In this document: in pieces, positions 8,296 through 13,928 of the stretch | Numbering within the stretch: the first letter of the stretch is position 1 | Layout: each line of letters starts with the position of its first letter | Assembly: GCA_964586775.1 (NCBI GenBank) | Contig: CAZPJD010000110.1 | Location: 1 to 13,928 of the forward strand | Direction of reading: 5' to 3' | DNA: 13,928 nucleotides | From: JADLEX01 sp964586775 | GTDB taxonomy: Bacteria; Lernaellota; Lernaellaia; JACKCT01 | Translations under genes and position numbers: made by a program | The notes under the pieces: model-generated | Database searches by the model: none | Seen by the model: only the letters and a program-made list of their open reading frames with translations | Told to the model about the DNA's origin: nothing

Positions 8296-8324
8296 TTGCC
8301 CCCGATCGCGCCGATGCGTAATCT
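8296..8324 (+). promoter_or_regulatory. Candidate leaderless promoter of the PHP gene
   Basis: TTGCCC at 8296-8301 and TAATCT at 8319-8324 are separated by 17 bases. The predicted start of transcription, 6-7 bases past the -10, falls on or beside the A of the ATG at 8331. No purine-rich ribosome-binding site precedes that ATG, which fits a leaderless transcript. The -10 matches consensus at only 3 of 6 positions, but these include the key first, second and last bases. Confidence 0.4.
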
Positions 8325-8330
8325 GCGCGC

Positions 8331-9077
8331 ATGTTGAAGGTCGATCTGCATAACCATACGAATTTCAGCTTCGACGGCTCGATGAACCCCCGCCAATTCG
8401 TGCAGGCCGTGCGCGAGGCGGGTATCGACGTCGTGGCCGTCACCGACCACGGCACGCGCCTGGGCGGCCTCGCCGTGCGCGAGCTCGACCCGCCGTTTCG
8501 CGTCATCGTCGGCTGCGAGATCATGACGACGCACGGCGAGCTGATCGGCCTGTTTCTCGACTCGCTGACAAAAGATCCGCCGCGCGGCATGGACCCGGTG
8601 GATGCGGCGAAGTTCATCCACGACGCGGGCGGCGTGACCTATCTGCCGCACCCCTTCCTGCCCTACCTGGGCTCGCGCATGCGGCCCGAGGTGCTGCCGC
8701 GCCTCGCTGCGCATCTCGACATCGTCGAGGGCCTCAACGCCCGCAGCAGCCAGGTCGCGCACGACCGCGACGCGATGCTGTGGGCGCGCGCGCAGGGCAT
8801 CGCCATCGGCGGTGGATCGGACGCGCACGTCGCCTCGGGCGTCGGCACGGGCTTTGTGCTGATGGACGATTTCGACGGCGCGGCGGATCTGGTCGCCAAG
8901 CTGCGAAACGGATCGCTCGTGTGCCGCGCCCGCGAGCAGACCTGGCGCTCGGCGATCAATCTCGCGATCGGCGTGACGCTCGGCTACCGGCGCATCCGCG
9001 GGATGAAGGCGCGCCTCGACGCGGGCGAGCCGCTGCGGGCCGCGTGGGACAAGACCTACGTGGGCGTCGCCGGGTAG
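8331..9077 (+). CDS. PHP-domain metal-dependent phosphoesterase
   Basis: A stand-alone PHP domain of 248 residues. Trinuclear metal-site residues are all visible in family order: DLHNH at 5-9 (His7, His9), TDH at 38-40, Glu63 in GCEI, His68, HPF at 107-109, and GSDAH at 162-166 (Asp164, His166). Members of this size hydrolyse phosphoesters such as 3',5'-bisphosphonucleotides, short RNA ends or histidinol phosphate. The substrate here cannot be chosen from sequence. MLKVDLHNHT is a canonical start for the family, so ATG at 8331 is safe even though no ribosome-binding site precedes it. The last 22 bases overlap the 3' end of the convergent pseudouridine synthase gene. It is transcribed alone, divergently from the GT-C operon across a 106-base gap. 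Confidence 0.9.
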   Translation: MLKVDLHNHTNFSFDGSMNPRQFVQAVREAGIDVVAVTDHGTRLGGLAVRELDPPFRVIVGCEIMTTHGELIGLFLDSLTKDPPRGMDPVDAAKFIHDAGGVTYLPHPFLPYLGSRMRPEVLPRLAAHLDIVEGLNARSSQVAHDRDAMLWARAQGIAIGGGSDAHVASGVGTGFVLMDDFDGAADLVAKLRNGSLVCRAREQTWRSAINLAIGVTLGYRRIRGMKARLDAGEPLRAAWDKTYVGVAG

Positions 9078-9808
9078 ATCCGCGCGGCGTTCTCGATCGG
9101 CGCGCCCGCCAGCAGCGACGCATCGAAGATCTCCCGCCAGCGCGCCGGCATGGCCGCGACCACCTCGATCTCCTCGGCGCGCACCGGATGCCCGAAGCGC
9201 AGCCGCGTCGCGTGCAGCGCGATCATCGGCCCGAAGCCGCGCCGCGCGCCGTAGCGGCGGTCGCCCGCGATCGGCACGCCCGCCCCGGCGAGCTGCACGC
9301 GGATCTGATGGCTACGGCCGGTCTCGATCGTCACCTCGACCAGCGTCTCGTTCGCCGCGCGCGCCATCACGCGGTACTCCAGCGCGGCGAACTTCGCCCC
9401 CGCCGCGTTCTCCGTCACGATGCGGCTCGTGTTTCGCGCCGCGTCCTTTTTCAGATGCTGTTCGAGCCGCGCGCGGTCTTGCGCCGGTGAACCCTCGACG
9501 ACGGCCAGATAGGTCTTGGTCACGCGGCGCTCGCGAAACGCCTCGGCGAGCCGCGATGCGGCCTTGGATGTTTTCGCCAGCAGCAGCACGCCCGACGCCG
9601 GGCGGTCGAGGCGGTGCAGGCTCGCGAGGTGCACGTTGCCGGGCTTCGCGTCGCGCGTCTTCAGGAAGTCGCGCACGTCGTCGATGATGCTGGGATCGCC
9701 GGTGCGATCGGGCTGCGAGGCCGCGCCCGCGGGCTTCACGATCGCGATGACGTGGTTGTCCTCGTAGACGACGTCGATGGGCACCAACGCGTTGCCGCCG
9801 CGCGCCAT
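9056..9808 (-). CDS. RluA-family RNA pseudouridine synthase
   Basis: The enzyme isomerises uridine to pseudouridine in rRNA or tRNA. Counting from the ATG at 9808 it has 250 residues. It opens with VYEDNHVIAIVKPAG (the KP motif), then the catalytic block HRLDRPASGVLLLAKT with Asp68, and later GRSHQIRVQLAG, all in RluA-family order. There is no S4 RNA-binding domain, which places it with the short RluA/TruC/YqcB-like types rather than RluC/RluD; the target uridine cannot be assigned. An in-frame TTG at 9817 would overlap the TGA of the upstream lipoprotein gene as TTGA; neither start has a clear ribosome-binding site, so coupling to the upstream gene is likely. Its stop lies inside the end of the convergent PHP gene. 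Confidence 0.9.
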   Translation of the reverse strand: MARGGNALVPIDVVYEDNHVIAIVKPAGAASQPDRTGDPSIIDDVRDFLKTRDAKPGNVHLASLHRLDRPASGVLLLAKTSKAASRLAEAFRERRVTKTYLAVVEGSPAQDRARLEQHLKKDAARNTSRIVTENAAGAKFAALEYRVMARAANETLVEVTIETGRSHQIRVQLAGAGVPIAGDRRYGARRGFGPMIALHATRLRFGHPVRAEEIEVVAAMPARWREIFDASLLAGAPIENAARIYPATPT

Positions 9809-9813
9809 GCCGA

Positions 9814-11169
9814 TCAATACGGCGGCGGGGGCGGCAGCAGCGTCTGGAGCAGATTGACGATGGTGCGCAGCGTGTTGCGCAGGCCGTCCTCGGTGATGTC
9901 GCCCTCGAATCCCGCGTTCAGCTCCCAGTCGAAGCTCGGCAGCAGCGGCGGCAATCCCGCGCCGCGCATCAGCGCGTTCAGGCTCGCGAAGTCGAAGGGG
10001 TTGGGATTCGCGGGATCGACGTCGTACTCGGTGTTGTCCAGAAAGCTGTCGCCCAGGTCGCGGAACATGTTTTCGTACGCGCCCGCGATCGACATGCCGT
10101 CCTCGTCGAGCTCGCCGTAACCCGGGATGAAGTAATGATCGAAGTCGGACTCGAACGCGAGGTCGCCGTTGACGTCGACGTAGCCGAGCACGTCGTCCAC
10201 CTGATCGTCGGTTTCACCGCGGATCGTGACGAAGGTGTCCGCCGCCGCGCGGAAACCCAGACCGAGCTCGAACTGGATCTTCATGAAGTCTTCGAGCCCG
10301 CCGTCCGCCATCGTCAGGAAGTCGGGAAAGGCCGGGTCGTTGATCAGCTTGTCCAGGATGTCCACGATGATCGAGATGATCTCGGTGGTGCTGTAGCTGC
10401 CGAAGTCGATGTCCACGAGGCCGAACAGATACGACAGGTCGAGGTTGAAGTTCAGCACGGTCAGCAGCCGTACCGCGCCCGAAAGCGGCGCGACGAGCCC
10501 GTAGCTCGCCATCGCCTCGGACATATCCCAGTCGTCGCCGCTGACGTTTGCGATCTCCTCGAAATCCTGCCAAATCGGCAGCGCCGTGAGCTCGAGCGAC
10601 AGGCACTCGACCTGCGATGCCTGCTCGACCAGATCCGGGATCTCGTCGGAGAGCTGCAGGAAAAGCGCGCCGAAGAGCTCGTCGAGAAGGTCGTCGATGA
10701 AGTATTGCAGGTTGCCGTCATCGTCCTTCGCCTGCTCTTCGTAACCTTGCAGGATGTAGTCGACGTAGGTCTGGATCAGGCTCATCGCGTCGAAGGTCGC
10801 CACGGCGTCGGCCAGAATCAGGCCCATCAGCGCGTCCTGATCGTCCGGGTCCTCGGCGAGCGCCGCCTGAAACTCCACGCGGGCGAGCGGCGCGGCGGGC
10901 ACAACCAGGTAATCGAGGCCGGCCAGCGTGTGCGCGTTCGTCGACGGAGGGTCTTCCTCGCAGCCCGCGCCCGTGTCGTCGTCGCCGGTATCGTCATCGG
11001 CGATGTCGTCGTCCAGATCGTCGTCCGACGTGTCGTCGTCGTTTTGCGTATCGTCGTCGTCGCCGCCGCCGTCGTCGTCATCGTCGTCATCTCCGCATCC
11101 GCAGCCGGAAACGAACAACGCGGCCGCAATGAGAAGGAGCAGCCAGTACCGCGTGGACGATGTGCGCAT
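9814..11169 (-). CDS. Secreted lipoprotein with long poly-Asp linker, otherwise unrecognised
   Basis: The protein has 451 residues. It has a lipoprotein signal (hydrophobic 9-20, lipobox VSGC, Cys23). An aspartate-rich linker follows at 27-66, with 26 Asp arranged mostly as DDD triplets split by one or two other residues. A mostly helical acidic domain of about 380 residues makes up the rest. Residues 88-123 resemble one TPR-like helix pair (AALAEDPDDQDALMGLILA), and 332-344 (DVNGDLAFESDFD) resembles a calcium-binding EF-hand/dockerin loop. The C-terminus is PPPPPY. I recognise no family for the main domain. The frame is open far upstream, but ATG at 11169 is chosen because it is followed directly by the signal peptide and has GGAAGG six bases upstream. 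A good promoter lies just above. It is followed within a few bases by the pseudouridine synthase. Surface exposure is expected; function is unknown. Confidence 0.85.
   Translation of the reverse strand: MRTSSTRYWLLLLIAAALFVSGCGCGDDDDDDDGGGDDDDTQNDDDTSDDDLDDDIADDDTGDDDTGAGCEEDPPSTNAHTLAGLDYLVVPAAPLARVEFQAALAEDPDDQDALMGLILADAVATFDAMSLIQTYVDYILQGYEEQAKDDDGNLQYFIDDLLDELFGALFLQLSDEIPDLVEQASQVECLSLELTALPIWQDFEEIANVSGDDWDMSEAMASYGLVAPLSGAVRLLTVLNFNLDLSYLFGLVDIDFGSYSTTEIISIIVDILDKLINDPAFPDFLTMADGGLEDFMKIQFELGLGFRAAADTFVTIRGETDDQVDDVLGYVDVNGDLAFESDFDHYFIPGYGELDEDGMSIAGAYENMFRDLGDSFLDNTEYDVDPANPNPFDFASLNALMRGAGLPPLLPSFDWELNAGFEGDITEDGLRNTLRTIVNLLQTLLPPPPPY
10975..11091 (-). repeat. GAC/GAT trinucleotide tract encoding the poly-Asp linker
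   Basis: Over 117 bases the coding strand is dominated by GAC and GAT codons in runs of 7, 4, 3, 3, 3, 3 and 3, broken by Gly, Thr, Ser, Leu, Ile-Ala or Thr-Gln-Asn codons. It is an in-frame imperfect microsatellite, so length changes by slippage would keep the reading frame. Confidence 0.85.
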
Positions 11170-11198
11170 GGGAAGCCTTCCGGAAAGAGAACGCCGAT

Positions 11199-11227
11199 AT
11201 TGTATCGACGCGGTGTCGGCTTGAAAA
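11199..11227 (-). promoter_or_regulatory. Sigma70-type promoter of the poly-Asp lipoprotein gene
   Basis: On the minus strand TTTTCA (11227-11222) and TACAAT (11204-11199) are spaced by 17 bases. The -10 matches at 5 of 6 positions and the -35 at 4 of 6. Transcription should start near 11192, leaving a leader of about 23 bases that contains the GGAAGG ribosome-binding site. A 10-base palindrome, GAACCGGTTC, lies just upstream of the -35 at 11234-11243, but palindromes of that length are expected by chance in a window this size. Confidence 0.6.
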
Positions 11228-11370
11228 GCGCTTGAACCGGTTCGGTCGATTGTTGGCCGTTGGTCGAACGACGGCGGCCCCCTGCGTCGCGAACATCCGG
11301 GTAATGGCGCTTGGGCCAACCGCGTCAGGAGTCTTCGCTTCGCGCCTTTTGAGATTCGATGCGACCGAGC

Positions 11371-11389
11371 GTCGCGTTGACGCCGCGAC
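11371..11389. promoter_or_regulatory. Inverted repeat around a -35 element upstream of the MaoC pair (possible operator)
   Basis: GTCGCG (11371-11376) and CGCGAC (11384-11389) form a perfect 6-base inverted repeat with a 7-base centre that contains TTGAC. A further GCGAC at 11361-11365 makes a second inverted repeat with the left arm. The placement over the -35 is what a repressor site would look like; no regulator gene is adjacent. Confidence 0.35.
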
Positions 11390-11406
11390 AGCGGCGGTGC
11401 TAGTGG
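11377..11406 (+). promoter_or_regulatory. Tentative promoter for the MaoC gene pair
   Basis: TTGACG at 11377-11382 (5 of 6 matches) is followed after 18 bases by TAGTGG at 11401-11406, preceded by TGC as in an extended -10. The -10 itself is poor. Transcription would start near 11413, about 22 bases before the ATG at 11435, with GGGGAG as the ribosome-binding site. Confidence 0.35.
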
Positions 11407-11434
11407 TGAGGCGATTCCAGCGGGGGAGCGCGCG

Positions 11435-11866
11435 ATGATCGACGTGAAGTTCGTCGGGAGAACGTACGGGCCCGTGAAATATGTGGTGGGGCTCGAAAAG
11501 ATCCGCGAATTCGCGAACGCCACCGGCGACACGAACCCGGCGTATCTGGACGAAGAGGCCGCGGCGAAGGGGCCGCTGGGCGGCATCGTCGCGCCGCCGA
11601 TGTTTGCCGTGGTCTATCAGAAGGACATGATGGGCGCGGCGCTCTTCGACCGCGAGCTCGATCTGAACCTCGCCATGCTCGTGCACGGCGAGCAGGACTT
11701 TTGCTTTCACTTCCCCGCGCGGCCCGGAGACGTGGTCGTTTCGCAGGGGCGCATCTCTCACGTCGAGCGCAAGGACGACAAGGACATCATCTCCATCGAG
11801 GTGGAGTCGAGGGTCGGCGGGCGGCTGCTCACGACCGGCACGTACACCTTCGTGGTGCGGGGGTAA
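11435..11866 (+). CDS. MaoC-like dehydratase N-terminal-type subunit (HadA-like)
   Basis: A single hot-dog fold of 143 residues of the MaoC_dehydrat_N/FAS1_DH type. The hydratase-2-like segment reads FANATGDTNPAYLDEEAA at 26-43. Asp32 is kept, but Tyr37 replaces the catalytic His. This is the usual state of the non-catalytic, substrate-binding partner in HadA/HadB-type heterodimers. The partner gene follows after three bases. Such heterodimers dehydrate (R)-3-hydroxyacyl-ACP in fatty acid synthesis or hydrate enoyl-CoA. ATG at 11435 is supported by GGGGAG six bases upstream. Which acyl carrier (ACP or CoA) is used cannot be told from sequence. Confidence 0.85.
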   Translation: MIDVKFVGRTYGPVKYVVGLEKIREFANATGDTNPAYLDEEAAAKGPLGGIVAPPMFAVVYQKDMMGAALFDRELDLNLAMLVHGEQDFCFHFPARPGDVVVSQGRISHVERKDDKDIISIEVESRVGGRLLTTGTYTFVVRG

Positions 11867-11869
11867 CCC

Positions 11870-12274
11870 ATGAAACGCAAGGCCGTTGACGTGAAAGCGG
11901 GCGATACGTTTCAGGCGACGAGCGGCGTCGGGCGCTATCAGCCGATCTACTACGCGGGCGCGTCGGGCGACTTCAACCCGATCCACATCGACGCCGAATT
12001 CGGCAAGATGGTGGGGCTCGGCGGCGCGATCCTGCAGGGGCTTTGCACCATGGCGTTCACGGCCAAGGCGCACACCGACTGGGCGGGTGATCCGAGCGCG
12101 CTGCGCCGGCTGAAGGTGCGTTTCGCGAAACCGGTCTATCCCGAGGACGACATCACGACGACGGCGAGCGTCGCGTCGGTCGAGGGAAACACCGTCACGA
12201 CGCAGTTCGTTTCGAAAAACCAGAACGGCGTCGAGGTCATCACGCGGGCGCTCGCCGAATTCGAACTCGACTGA
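11870..12274 (+). CDS. MaoC-family (R)-hydroxyacyl dehydratase catalytic subunit (HadB-like)
   Basis: A 134-residue hot-dog protein with the full hydratase-2 motif. The motif runs from YYAGASGDFNPIHID at 27-41 through GLGGAILQG, with catalytic Asp34 and His39. Together with the preceding gene it should make a heterodimeric (R)-specific 3-hydroxyacyl dehydratase or enoyl hydratase acting on fatty acyl thioesters in the cytoplasm. ATG at 11870 lies three bases after the TAA of the partner. The only ribosome-binding signal is a G-run inside the end of that gene, so translational coupling is probable. It ends 70 bases before the convergent chorismate synthase stop. Length is normal for the family. 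Confidence 0.9.
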   Translation: MKRKAVDVKAGDTFQATSGVGRYQPIYYAGASGDFNPIHIDAEFGKMVGLGGAILQGLCTMAFTAKAHTDWAGDPSALRRLKVRFAKPVYPEDDITTTASVASVEGNTVTTQFVSKNQNGVEVITRALAEFELD

Positions 12275-12295
12275 CGCATCCGCACGGGCCGCGAC

Positions 12296-12320
12296 GTGCG
12301 AATTCGGCAATGTGCCGCAC
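12296..12320. terminator. Weak hairpin between convergent genes
   Basis: CGGCA-ATG-TGCCG (12305-12317), with an outer GTG/CAC pair beyond a bulge, lies between the stops of the HadB-like gene and chorismate synthase. There is no T tract on either side, so intrinsic termination is doubtful. It is the only clear hairpin in the 70-base gap. Confidence 0.25.
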
Positions 12321-12344
12321 CGAAACGCTCCGCCTTCGGACGAT

Positions 12345-13403
12345 TCATCGCGCCTCGATCGTCCGCGACGCGAGGTACGCGTCGACCAGCACGAGGGCGA
12401 CCATCGCCTCGGCCACGGGCACGACGCGCGGCGCGATGCACGGATCGTGGCGGCCCTCGATGCGAATCTCGCGCTCGCGGCCTTCGGTATCCACCGTTCG
12501 CTGTTCGCGCGAAATGGAACTGGTCGGCTTGACGGCGATGCGCGCGACGATCGGCGCGCCGTTGCTGATGCCGCCTTGGATGCCGCCCGCGTGGTTCGTC
12601 GCGAAGCCGCCCGCGTCCATGGCGTCGTTGCTTTCGCTGCCGCGAAGTAATGCCGAGGCGAAACCGTCGCCGATCTCCACGCCCTTGATCGCGCCGATGC
12701 TCATGAGCCCGAAGGCGAGGCGCGCCTCGAGTTTTTCGTAGATGGGATCGCCCCACCCCACGGGCACGCCCTCGGCGACGACCTCGACCACCGCTCCCAG
12801 GCTGTCGCCCGCGCTCTTCGCGGCCTCGATGGCGGCGACCATGCGCGCGGCGGCATCCGCGTCGGCGCAGCGAACCGGGTTCGTCTCGATGACCGCCGGA
12901 TCGAAGGACCCGGCCGCGATATCGGCGACGCGCGTCACGTGACCCGTGATACGCACGCCCAGCGGCGCGAGGATTTGTTTGGCCACCGCGCCCGCTGCCA
13001 CGCGCGCCGCCGTCTCGCGTCCGCTGCTGCGTCCCCCGCCTCGCGGATCGCGGATTCCGTATTTCGTATGCCACGTGTAGTCGGCATGCCCGGGCCGGAA
13101 GACCTCGGCGATCGACGAGTAGTCCTTGGAGCGCTGGTCCTTGTTGAAGATCACGAGCGCGATCGGCGCGCCGGTGGTCTTGCCTTCGTAAAGGCCGCTG
13201 AATACGTGGACGACATCGTCCTCGGCGCGCTGCGTGGTGACGCTCGACTGCCCCGGGCGGCGCCGGTCGAGTTCCGCCTGCACCGCGCCCAGATCGAGTT
13301 CGATTCTCGACGGCACGCCGTCGATCACCACGCCAATCGCGTGGCCGTGGCTCTCGCCGAAGGTCGTAATGCGGAATATCCGTCCGAAACTGTTGGCCGA
13401 CAT
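12345..13403 (-). CDS. aroC: Chorismate synthase
   Basis: This is the last shikimate-pathway enzyme, converting 5-enolpyruvylshikimate-3-phosphate to chorismate with reduced FMN. The 352 residues are full length. Signature blocks appear in order: FGESHG at 15-20 with His19, RRRPGQS at 47-53, the GKTTGAPIA block at 74-82, RPGHADYTWHTKYG at 103-116 with His106, and RGGGRSSGRETAARVAAG. Two small departures from the commonest form are PSR after DGV, where PxG is usual, and SGRET for SARET; both sit in an otherwise canonical protein. ATG at 13403 has GGAG four bases upstream. No other aromatic-pathway gene is in the window. It is convergent with the MaoC pair and divergent from the DUF3800 gene. 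Confidence 0.97.
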   Translation of the reverse strand: MSANSFGRIFRITTFGESHGHAIGVVIDGVPSRIELDLGAVQAELDRRRPGQSSVTTQRAEDDVVHVFSGLYEGKTTGAPIALVIFNKDQRSKDYSSIAEVFRPGHADYTWHTKYGIRDPRGGGRSSGRETAARVAAGAVAKQILAPLGVRITGHVTRVADIAAGSFDPAVIETNPVRCADADAAARMVAAIEAAKSAGDSLGAVVEVVAEGVPVGWGDPIYEKLEARLAFGLMSIGAIKGVEIGDGFASALLRGSESNDAMDAGGFATNHAGGIQGGISNGAPIVARIAVKPTSSISREQRTVDTEGREREIRIEGRHDPCIAPRVVPVAEAMVALVLVDAYLASRTIEAR

Positions 13404-13442
13404 GATGCTCCGTCGCGTTTTTCCGGTTGCGGAACGAGACGG

Positions 13443-13471
13443 ATCTTAGCCCGAACGGCGGCGCGGGGCGA
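13443..13471 (-). promoter_or_regulatory. Tentative promoter of chorismate synthase
   Basis: TAAGAT at 13448-13443 on the minus strand matches the -10 at 4 of 6 positions. At a 17-base spacing the -35 is a weak TCGCCC (13471-13466). The start would be near 13436, about 33 bases before the ATG. Confidence 0.3.
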
Positions 13472-13538
13472 GACGGCCGCGTGGACGTCGCAACGGAAAA
13501 TTGGTACCACACCCGCGTCGGTTGCAGGAATCGAGGCA

Positions 13539-13558
13539 AACCGAGTCGGAGTTCGGTT
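13539..13558 (+). promoter_or_regulatory. Hairpin over the DUF3800 ribosome-binding site and start codon
   Basis: AACCGA (13539-13544) and TCGGTT (13553-13558) form a 6-base stem around the 8-base loop GTCGGAGT. The loop holds the GGAG ribosome-binding site, and the stem includes the first two bases of the TTG start at 13557. In RNA this would expose the Shine-Dalgarno while pairing the start codon. Confidence 0.35.
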
Positions 13559-13928
13559 GAGCTATCTCCTCTTCATCGATGAAAGCGGACACGATCGAAA
13601 AACGATGCCGTATGAAGTACGCGGCGGGATCGCGCTGCATTCGGGCAAACTCTGGCGATTCATACAGGCGATGATCCACTTGGAGGAATCGGTCTTCGGA
13701 GATCGGCGGAACCGGCACGGCATTGAGATCAAGGGACACCGCCTTCTGGACAAAGACAAGTTCCGTTGGGCCGCGCAGACCGGACCCATGGATGGCGTGT
13801 TTCGACGCGAATGTTGTCGGTCTTTTGTCGAGAAAACGCGAACGGGGAAACCGGTATCGCAGTTGGAATTCGCCGCCTACGGGCAGTCATGCCTCGCAAT
13901 GGCGCAGGGAATATTCGGCCTGCTGGAC
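13557..13928 (+). CDS. DUF3800 domain protein, N-terminal part (cut by window)
   Basis: The frame runs open to the right edge, giving 124 residues. It begins LSYLLFIDESGHD, the hallmark start of DUF3800, whose Asp-Glu pair (here Asp8, Glu9) lies on the first strand of a predicted RNase H-like fold. A second acidic block, GIEIKGHRLL, follows at about 60-69, also typical. Full members run about 200-300 residues, so roughly half is missing. No ATG lies near the start. TTG at 13557 is chosen because it has GGAG five bases upstream and puts the first beta strand at the N-terminus. G+C over 13561-13860 is about 56% by hand count, against about 70% in sampled stretches of chorismate synthase, which suggests transfer. 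DUF3800 genes often occur in accessory and mobile DNA; the biochemical role is not established. Confidence 0.82.
   Translation, partial: MSYLLFIDESGHDRKTMPYEVRGGIALHSGKLWRFIQAMIHLEESVFGDRRNRHGIEIKGHRLLDKDKFRWAAQTGPMDGVFRRECCRSFVEKTRTGKPVSQLEFAAYGQSCLAMAQGIFGLLD

Noticed and set aside
6629..8353. A 574-codon plus-strand frame, antisense to the GT-C gene
   Set aside because: It is low-complexity Arg/His/Glu-rich sequence with no motif, and overlaps a well-supported membrane protein and the PHP promoter.
10975..11091. CRISPR array or intergenic tandem repeat
   Set aside because: The repeat is a 3-base in-frame coding tract within one protein, without spacers or constant 25-40 base repeats.
11170..11586. 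N-terminal extension of the poly-Asp lipoprotein frame by 139 codons
   Set aside because: It would bury the signal peptide and lipobox internally, run through the promoter and into the MaoC gene. ATG at 11169 has a good ribosome-binding site.
12296..12320. Strong intrinsic terminator between the MaoC pair and chorismate synthase
   Set aside because: The stem is short and no T tract follows on either strand, so it is kept only as a low-confidence hairpin.
13446..13789. Minus-strand frames of 97 and 75 codons opposite the right-end gene
   Set aside because: They overlap the DUF3800 reading frame, which has the recognisable FIDESG and EIKG motifs and a Shine-Dalgarno; the minus frames have neither.

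Overview
The window is gene-dense, high-GC bacterial DNA. It has short gaps, frequent GTG and TTG starts, stop/start overlaps, and two lipobox lipoproteins that imply a Gram-negative-type envelope. The mix of genes suggests a member of the Deltaproteobacteria/Myxococcota grade or a related uncultured phylum: an Asp-rich-linker lipoprotein, an Agl23-like GT-C membrane protein beside a flippase, and a HadAB-like MaoC pair. That placement is a guess; nothing here is a phylogenetic marker strong enough to fix it.

Layout. (1) Minus strand, 1553 to 1: a promoter drives a two-gene unit, an FGE-sulfatase-fold lipoprotein followed after 4 bases by a membrane-embedded M28 metallopeptidase cut by the left edge. 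(2) Minus strand, 8224 to 1586: four tightly packed genes in transcription order, an Agl23/TIGR03663-like GT-C protein, a two-domain M16 zinc protease, a MOP-superfamily lipid-linked glycan flippase and ribonuclease Z. Junctions overlap or are 12 bases apart, so this is read as one operon of envelope-glycan genes ending in a tRNA-processing housekeeping gene. (3) Plus strand, 8331-9077: a PHP-domain phosphoesterase, apparently with a leaderless promoter, whose 3' end overlaps the next gene. (4) Minus strand, 11227 to 9056: a strong-looking promoter, a secreted lipoprotein with an extreme poly-Asp linker, then an RluA-type pseudouridine synthase. (5) Plus strand, 11435-12274: two small MaoC/hot-dog genes that look like a HadA/HadB-type (R)-3-hydroxyacyl dehydratase heterodimer. 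(6) Minus strand, 13403-12345: chorismate synthase. (7) Plus strand, 13557 to the right edge: the start of a DUF3800 protein in DNA of visibly lower G+C, possibly the beginning of an accessory region.

Most of the window is core metabolism, RNA maturation and envelope biogenesis. I see no rRNA, tRNA, CRISPR array, IS element or phage gene. The items most worth a second look are the M28 domain split by transmembrane hairpins, the FGE-fold lipoprotein without the catalytic cysteines, the poly-Asp lipoprotein, the Agl23-M16-flippase-RNase Z operon, and the low-GC DUF3800 gene with a start-codon hairpin. No stretch over 300 bases lacks a gene; the longest gap is 11170-11434, which holds divergent promoters and an inverted repeat.
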